Of a DNA stretch of 11,485 nt, positions 7,798 to 11,485 are shown piece after piece. This stretch comes from Bacteroidales bacterium (GTDB taxonomy: Bacteria > Bacteroidota > Bacteroidia > Bacteroidales > BM520). The stretch is taken from contig JALNXP010000052.1 in NCBI GenBank assembly GCA_023230285.1, positions 1 through 11,485 on the forward strand, given 5' to 3'. Below the pieces are notes generated by a model, which saw only the letters and a list, made by a program, of their open reading frames with translations, was not told the origin of the DNA and searched no databases. Within the stretch, counting starts at the first letter, position 1. Each line of letters begins with the position of its first letter. The translations under genes and the position numbers were made by a program.

Positions 7798-8855
7798 GAC
7801 AAAAGAATTATTGAATGGTCTATATTATGAAAATGATTATACACCAAGATATTTCGCGGGTTACGAATTTCATCTTTCGAAGAATACAGCAGGTGTGCAG
7901 GTACTTTTTTACGTGCGATAGCAGTAGCTGCAACATAAACGCCATAAGCTGACGAGCAGAAAGATTCTCCAAATATATGTTTATAGCACATCGCCGGTAT
8001 ATTTTGTGTTATTTGCAAAACAATATTTTTATACACCTCATCATTATCTTTATCTCCGCTGAAACCCATAACCACGGCATCGACATCGGCAAGTTTCATG
8101 CCATTAGCTTGGAGTATTGCGTTAGTTTTAGCTTTAATTTCATCAATTGAAGGCATATATAACATTTCCACCGCTTTTATTTTGCAAAGAGCATCAAAAG
8201 TTTCTTTATTAGTGAGTACCATTGCTAATGAAGCATTTCCGGAAATAGAGCCGGCGGTGTTTGCAGAATGAAACGACTCTTCTGTCAGCGGTGCATCTTT
8301 CCAATAACCAACTTTTTGCAAAAGCGTAAAATAAGCCGGTGTCATCTCATCATGACCGCCGACAAGCGCATTGGAAATCATACCAAGTTTCATCTGGACA
8401 AAAGCATCAAGAACACAAGCATCGAATGACGTTCCTCTATGGGAATAAGTTGTATTATAGCCATGACATTTGATGAACAAAGCTATCTGCGAAGAAATCG
8501 TATTATGAGTCGACTGAATAAAATATGTCGGCTGTAGACAAGTTTCATCATTATCTAAAACTGCATTTAAAAAATGCTCCGTATTTTCGATACAACCAAG
8601 TCCGGTACCTGTAATAACAGCTTCAAGACTATCGCCGGTAAGTTCGCACTTCTTTAACACGTCAACAGATGTAACGATAGCTCGTTTCATCAATTTCCCC
8701 ATTCTTCTGGCAACCATAACCGGAATATAAAGCTTAAAGTCCGGATCTATAGATTCGTTAAGTATCTTCTCTGAAAATACCGGACTATCGAACCATTGTT
8801 CGCTTAAAGGTTCCTGAGTAGATATTTGTGAAGCCGCCTGAATAAATATGTCCAT
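7785..8855 (-). CDS. Ketosynthase-like chain-length factor lacking catalytic residues
   Basis: Thiolase-fold protein of 356 residues related to FabF but with all three catalytic positions changed. Where FabF has TACSS, this protein has SHRGTSFDA (138-146), so the cysteine falls at or beside G141. The HGTGT segment is replaced by GFSGDKDND (264-272), and the GHT segment by KHIFGESFCSSAYG (292-305), with Glu for His. GTGLGC at 83-88 and LVGGHDEM at 164-171 keep the fold. It most likely pairs with KS2 as a chain-length factor, as ApeC does with ApeO in E. coli aryl-polyene synthesis; that pairing is inference. ATG 8855 is preferred to ATG 8891: it follows the KS2 stop by 4 nt, and its product begins MDIFIQAASQIS, a fitting first strand. 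The longer start would overlap KS2 by 32 nt. Confidence 0.88.
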   Translation of the reverse strand: MDIFIQAASQISTQEPLSEQWFDSPVFSEKILNESIDPDFKLYIPVMVARRMGKLMKRAIVTSVDVLKKCELTGDSLEAVITGTGLGCIENTEHFLNAVLDNDETCLQPTYFIQSTHNTISSQIALFIKCHGYNTTYSHRGTSFDACVLDAFVQMKLGMISNALVGGHDEMTPAYFTLLQKVGYWKDAPLTEESFHSANTAGSISGNASLAMVLTNKETFDALCKIKAVEMLYMPSIDEIKAKTNAILQANGMKLADVDAVVMGFSGDKDNDEVYKNIVLQITQNIPAMCYKHIFGESFCSSAYGVYVAATAIARKKVPAHLLYSSKDEIRNPRNILVYNHFHNIDHSIILLSCLD

Positions 8856-8859
8856 ATTG

Positions 8860-10056
8860 TTATAATTTAGATAAAATACATGAAGAATCATTACCTCCGA
8901 AGCCGAAAGAGTTTGTCATTACGTGTGAAAGTTTCACATTGCGGATACATTCTTTCACAGGAGAAAAGCTAAGAGAATCTATTTTCTCCGAAAAATTAAG
9001 GTTATTCGGAATAAAATCGTTAATCATAGCGAGTACGGAGATGACGCTTTCTACGCCGCCGGCTGCGCTGGTTGTATGACCGGTAAACGACTTAGTAGAA
9101 GACACCGGAGGTATTTTATCACCAAAGATGCGCATGATAGCTGCACCTTCGCTTTCATCATTATTGCCGGTACCTGTACCGTGAGCATTAATATAATCAA
9201 TATCACCAGAATTTAGTCCGCTCATTTCCAATGCCTTAGCCATAGCCTTGCAAGCACCTTCGCCGGTTGCGGAGGAAGCTGTTTGATGGAAAGCATCACA
9301 GGCGTTGCCGTAGCCGGAAAGTTCGCACAGAGGCTTTACATTTCGCCTTTGCACAGATTCTTCGGATTCAATAACAAGATATGCAGCACCTTCGCCAAGG
9401 TTAAGTCCCTGCCTGTTTTTATCAAAAGGCTTACATTCTTCTTTGTCAAGAATCATAAGAGTATTAAATCCGTTAAGATGAAATTTGGAAAGACATTCGG
9501 TGCCGCCAACTATTGCTGCGTCAACATAGCCTGCCTTGATAAGATTAGCACCAAGAATAGCCGCGTTAGCGGCAGAAGAGCAAGCTGTAGAAATAGTTGT
9601 AACAATGTCGAATTTCCCTTCATACTGTTTACCTATCATATCCGTACAAGCACCGCAATCGTGCATCGCAATATACTCATTATGAGCATCATTATTCAAA
9701 AAGTCGTGATAATACAGCTCACTTTTTTCCATGCCGCCAACAGTAGTACCTGAGATAAAAGCTAATTTACGCGGGCGGCAAAGATTTATATTTGCTTCTT
9801 CGAGAGCTTCTTTCAAAGCGACTCTTCCGAGCAGTGAAGTCCTTGTTATCGGCTTAGAAGAAGTATATCCGGCGATAGCTTTCAGCTCCTCATCATCACA
9901 TTGCACCTCTCCAACGGGAAGTTCTATATGTTTTGTCTTAAGGTATTTAATAGAGCCTATTCCGGATTTGCCGTCCAACAACGACTGCACGGTTGCTGCC
10001 TTCCCAACTCCAATTGCGGAGATAATCCCCATGCCGGTAACAAGTATTTTATTCAT
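8860..10056 (-). CDS. Beta-ketoacyl-ACP synthase II-type (FabF-like), complete and catalytic
   Basis: Ketosynthase of 398 residues, close to the usual 400-415 of FabF. It opens with KILVTGMGIISAIG. The nucleophile lies in STACSSAANA (C159), the first histidine in NAHGTGTGNND (H292), and the lysine and second histidine in STKSFTGHTTSAAG (K322, H327). NLGEGAAY at 219-226 and NSFGFGGND near the end complete the family pattern. It catalyses decarboxylative condensation of malonyl-ACP with an acyl-ACP in the cytosol. Placed between the ACP gene (10 nt away) and the inactive homologue (4 nt away), it is the natural catalytic half of a KS/chain-length-factor pair. The chain it makes cannot be read from sequence. 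Confidence 0.95.
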   Translation of the reverse strand: MNKILVTGMGIISAIGVGKAATVQSLLDGKSGIGSIKYLKTKHIELPVGEVQCDDEELKAIAGYTSSKPITRTSLLGRVALKEALEEANINLCRPRKLAFISGTTVGGMEKSELYYHDFLNNDAHNEYIAMHDCGACTDMIGKQYEGKFDIVTTISTACSSAANAAILGANLIKAGYVDAAIVGGTECLSKFHLNGFNTLMILDKEECKPFDKNRQGLNLGEGAAYLVIESEESVQRRNVKPLCELSGYGNACDAFHQTASSATGEGACKAMAKALEMSGLNSGDIDYINAHGTGTGNNDESEGAAIMRIFGDKIPPVSSTKSFTGHTTSAAGGVESVISVLAMINDFIPNNLNFSEKIDSLSFSPVKECIRNVKLSHVMTNSFGFGGNDSSCILSKL

Positions 10057-10066
10057 CTGATGATAA

Positions 10067-10324
10067 TTATTTTGTTCTATGTTCTGAAACGTATTTTGCC
10101 ATAGTAGCCACCGACTTAAAAATGTCGCGTCCTTCAGCGGCGTTAGCTAATTTTATGCCGTAACTTTTTTCCATCAGCACTATCAATTCGAGTGCATCAA
10201 TAGAATCTAAGCCAAGACCTTCGCCAAATAGCGGAGCATTCTCATCAATATCATCAGGTGTCATGCCATCAAGGTTCAACACTTCAATAATTTCTTTCTT
10301 CAATTCTAAAATTAAATCTTCCAT
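10067..10324 (-). CDS. Acyl carrier protein
   Basis: Small acidic protein of 85 residues with the carrier-protein pattern: helix I at 2-17, a loop ending in ENAPLFGEGLG, then LGLDSIDALEL, in which S41 is the site for 4'-phosphopantetheine. A following helix (SIDALELIVLMEKSYG) and a C-terminal helix (IFKSVATMAKYVSEH) complete the four-helix fold. It presents the growing chain to KS2, the dehydratase and the acyltransferase. Such clusters often hold two carrier proteins; only one is in the window. The start is ATG 10324, 8 nt after the stop of the half-size ketosynthase-like gene, with an A/T-rich leader. Confidence 0.95.
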   Translation of the reverse strand: MEDLILELKKEIIEVLNLDGMTPDDIDENAPLFGEGLGLDSIDALELIVLMEKSYGIKLANAAEGRDIFKSVATMAKYVSEHRTK

Positions 10325-10332
10325 AATTTATT

Positions 10333-10947
10333 CTAAATTTTATATAAGTTATTAATATTATTTTCTGATAGTTGTAGTTTATCTAAATCCGAAAAGCGAC
10401 AAGCTCTAATCATAAGCACATCGCAGCCATTATCGTAATTTACCCAGCCGGCTATCACATTAGACATACTCGGATTATTAAGAATATCTTTTATCGCATT
10501 ATACATCTTTTCAGCGGAAAATTTTTCATATATATAAAACGATGTTTCTCCGAAAATCTTATTTCTGATAGCTATCTCGCCGGTTACAATATTAGCGAGA
10601 GTATAGACGAACACAGCCGGGCTTGGAAAGAAATTTTCTTTATCTGATATAGTCTGCTGATAGATTCTGTCATCATCTATAGACGAAGCGTTGTTAAGGC
10701 ACACGACAGAATAATCTTCACGTGCGGCAGATGTTTCAGCGTTACGCATTACAACTTCAGCTGCCAAAAATCCTGCTTTCGCCTGATTATCCATTTTGAA
10801 GAACTTCGGATATTGTATTCCTAAAGTACGATAGACGGTGTTCAGCCATGCAGAACCTTTTTCGCAAGTGCGCATGAGGATTGTCTTACCGTCTGCGACT
10901 ACGCAATCATCTGTAATTCTGCAACTTGATAATATATATGCTTCCAT
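10333..10947 (-). CDS. Half-size beta-ketoacyl-synthase-like protein, no catalytic residues
   Basis: Protein of 204 residues that matches only the N-terminal half of a ketosynthase. FKMDNQAKAGFLAAE (50-64) is the helix region before the active site. FPSPAVFVYTLANIVTGEIA (107-126) corresponds to the FabF stretch leading to the nucleophile, where GETSFY (133-138) stands in place of TACSS, so the cysteine is absent. No HGTGT or GHT segment follows; the end is a strand pair (SNVIAGWVNYD, DVLMIRACRF) and a polar tail. I recognise the type as the short '3-oxoacyl-ACP synthase' seen in Bacteroidota pigment clusters, function unknown. Its intact frame and tight fit (3 nt after KS1, 8 nt before the ACP) argue against a decayed pseudogene. 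A scaffold or partner for KS1 is a guess. Confidence 0.75.
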   Translation of the reverse strand: MEAYILSSCRITDDCVVADGKTILMRTCEKGSAWLNTVYRTLGIQYPKFFKMDNQAKAGFLAAEVVMRNAETSAAREDYSVVCLNNASSIDDDRIYQQTISDKENFFPSPAVFVYTLANIVTGEIAIRNKIFGETSFYIYEKFSAEKMYNAIKDILNNPSMSNVIAGWVNYDNGCDVLMIRACRFSDLDKLQLSENNINNLYKI

Positions 10948-10950
10948 CTG

Positions 10951-11485
10951 TTATATCTTATTATTTTCGGTAAATAAAAGTGCCGCATTACAGCCGCCGA
11001 AGCCCGACATCATCTTAATAAAAGAATGTTTGGAGATTTCAGCGTTTGCGAGACATACGTTAACCGGATTTATTGTACCCGGTATTTCAGTACCGGCAGT
11101 TTTAAGCACAATATTATTTTGCAATGCGTGACACGACATAATAGATTCCAACACGCCGGCAGCTCCGAGTGTATGTCCGAAATAACCTTTCAAACTTGTG
11201 ACGGGAACATCTTGTAAGCCGGCACGATTTATCGCCACCGACTCCATGTCATCGTTGTACGATGTAGCTGTACCATGCGCACTGATAAAGGCTATATCTT
11301 CATAACGCAGCTGCATAATACATCTGTAAAGACCTTCGCCCGTCCGCGAAGGTGCCGAGATATGATTCGAGTCGTTGTGCATAGCTCCGGCTTTCAGACT
11401 AACCGCATGCTCCGGTAAATCACAGCCATTATCGGCAACATATACTATTGTCGCCGCCGCCTCACCCAAATTCAGCCCACAGCGG
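10951..11485 (-). CDS. Beta-ketoacyl-ACP synthase (KS1), partial: C-terminal 177 residues
   Basis: The frame is open to the right edge, so this is the C-terminal part of a larger ketosynthase. The visible chain begins RCGLNLGEAAATIVY, the conserved R.GL..GE.AA strand that follows the active-site region in FabF. The TTG at 11469 is an internal leucine, not a start. ISAHGTATSYND holds the first catalytic histidine, and SLKGYFGHTLGAAG holds the lysine and second histidine. It ends with MSGFGGCNAALLF, the usual C-terminal loop. The cysteine lies beyond the window, so activity is likely but not proven. It is followed 3 nt later by the half-size ketosynthase-like gene. It could be the second active KS typical of these clusters, perhaps for starter condensation or a second chain. 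Confidence 0.9.
   Translation of the reverse strand, partial: RCGLNLGEAAATIVYVADNGCDLPEHAVSLKAGAMHNDSNHISAPSRTGEGLYRCIMQLRYEDIAFISAHGTATSYNDDMESVAINRAGLQDVPVTSLKGYFGHTLGAAGVLESIMSCHALQNNIVLKTAGTEIPGTINPVNVCLANAEISKHSFIKMMSGFGGCNAALLFTENNKI

Noticed and set aside
8856..8891. Upstream ATG start for the chain-length-factor-like protein
   Set aside because: It would overlap KS2 by 32 nt and add 12 residues (MILHVFYLNYNN) that fit no part of the fold; the ATG at 8855 sits 4 nt after the stop.
9283..9753. Plus-strand open frame of 156 codons
   Set aside because: Antisense to KS2, covering the active-site region; composition is that of a shadow frame and no family is recognised.
9731..10060. Plus-strand open frame of 109 codons
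   Set aside because: Antisense to the start of KS2; no domain and no separate leader.
10333..10947. Half-size ketosynthase as a pseudogene fragment of KS1 or KS2
   Set aside because: It has its own start and stop, tight operon spacing and a sequence unlike a recent copy of either neighbour; no stop or frameshift breaks it.
11467..11469. TTG as a start of the rightmost ketosynthase
   Set aside because: The frame continues to the window edge and the residues before it (RCGLN) belong to the conserved KS strand, so it is internal.

Overview
The window is one block of twelve genes, all read on the minus strand and packed with gaps of 0 to 14 nt or short overlaps. It looks like the inside of a single long operon that runs off both ends. 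The content is that of an aryl-polyene / flexirubin-type (type II fatty-acid-synthase-like) biosynthetic cluster. It holds ketosynthases, a ketosynthase-like chain-length factor, an acyl carrier protein, a hotdog dehydratase-like protein, a LolA-like carrier, an MMPL exporter fused to an acyltransferase, and a family 2 glycosyltransferase. The host is most likely a member of the Bacteroidota, probably Bacteroidales-like. The reasons are the A+T-rich DNA, the A/T-rich leaders with almost no Shine-Dalgarno sequences, and the MMPL-acyltransferase-methyltransferase fusion, a gene form I know from that phylum. The species cannot be told from the window.

In transcription order (right to left): a ketosynthase cut by the right edge (KS1, 10951-11485); a half-size ketosynthase-like protein (10333-10947); an acyl carrier protein (10067-10324); a complete FabF-type ketosynthase (KS2, 8860-10056); a ketosynthase homologue that has lost its catalytic residues (7785-8855). 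Next comes the envelope module: a four-helix DMT/EmrE-like protein (7444-7797), a LolA-like periplasmic carrier (6773-7432), a short FabZ-like protein (6407-6772), a GT2 glycosyltransferase (5667-6407), and a 1189-residue MMPL / lysophospholipid-acyltransferase / vestigial methyltransferase fusion (2101-5670). The operon ends in this window with a retinol-saturase / carotenoid-isomerase-like flavoprotein (612-2111) and the first 199 codons of a radical SAM protein (1-597).

A working model, which is inference: KS2 and the chain-length-factor-like protein extend a chain on the ACP. The acyltransferase domain moves the product onto a lipid, and MMPL plus the LolA-like carrier take it towards the outer membrane. 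The GT2 and DMT proteins may add or flip a sugar. The RetSat-like flavoprotein and the radical SAM enzyme would tailor the polyene. They are the least expected members, since the polyene clusters I know best (the E. coli APE type) do not carry them. No ketoreductase, phosphopantetheinyl transferase, thioesterase, aromatic-starter enzyme or regulator lies in the window. No promoter, terminator, RNA gene, mobile element, repeat or CRISPR array was seen, and no gene-free stretch exceeds 14 nt.
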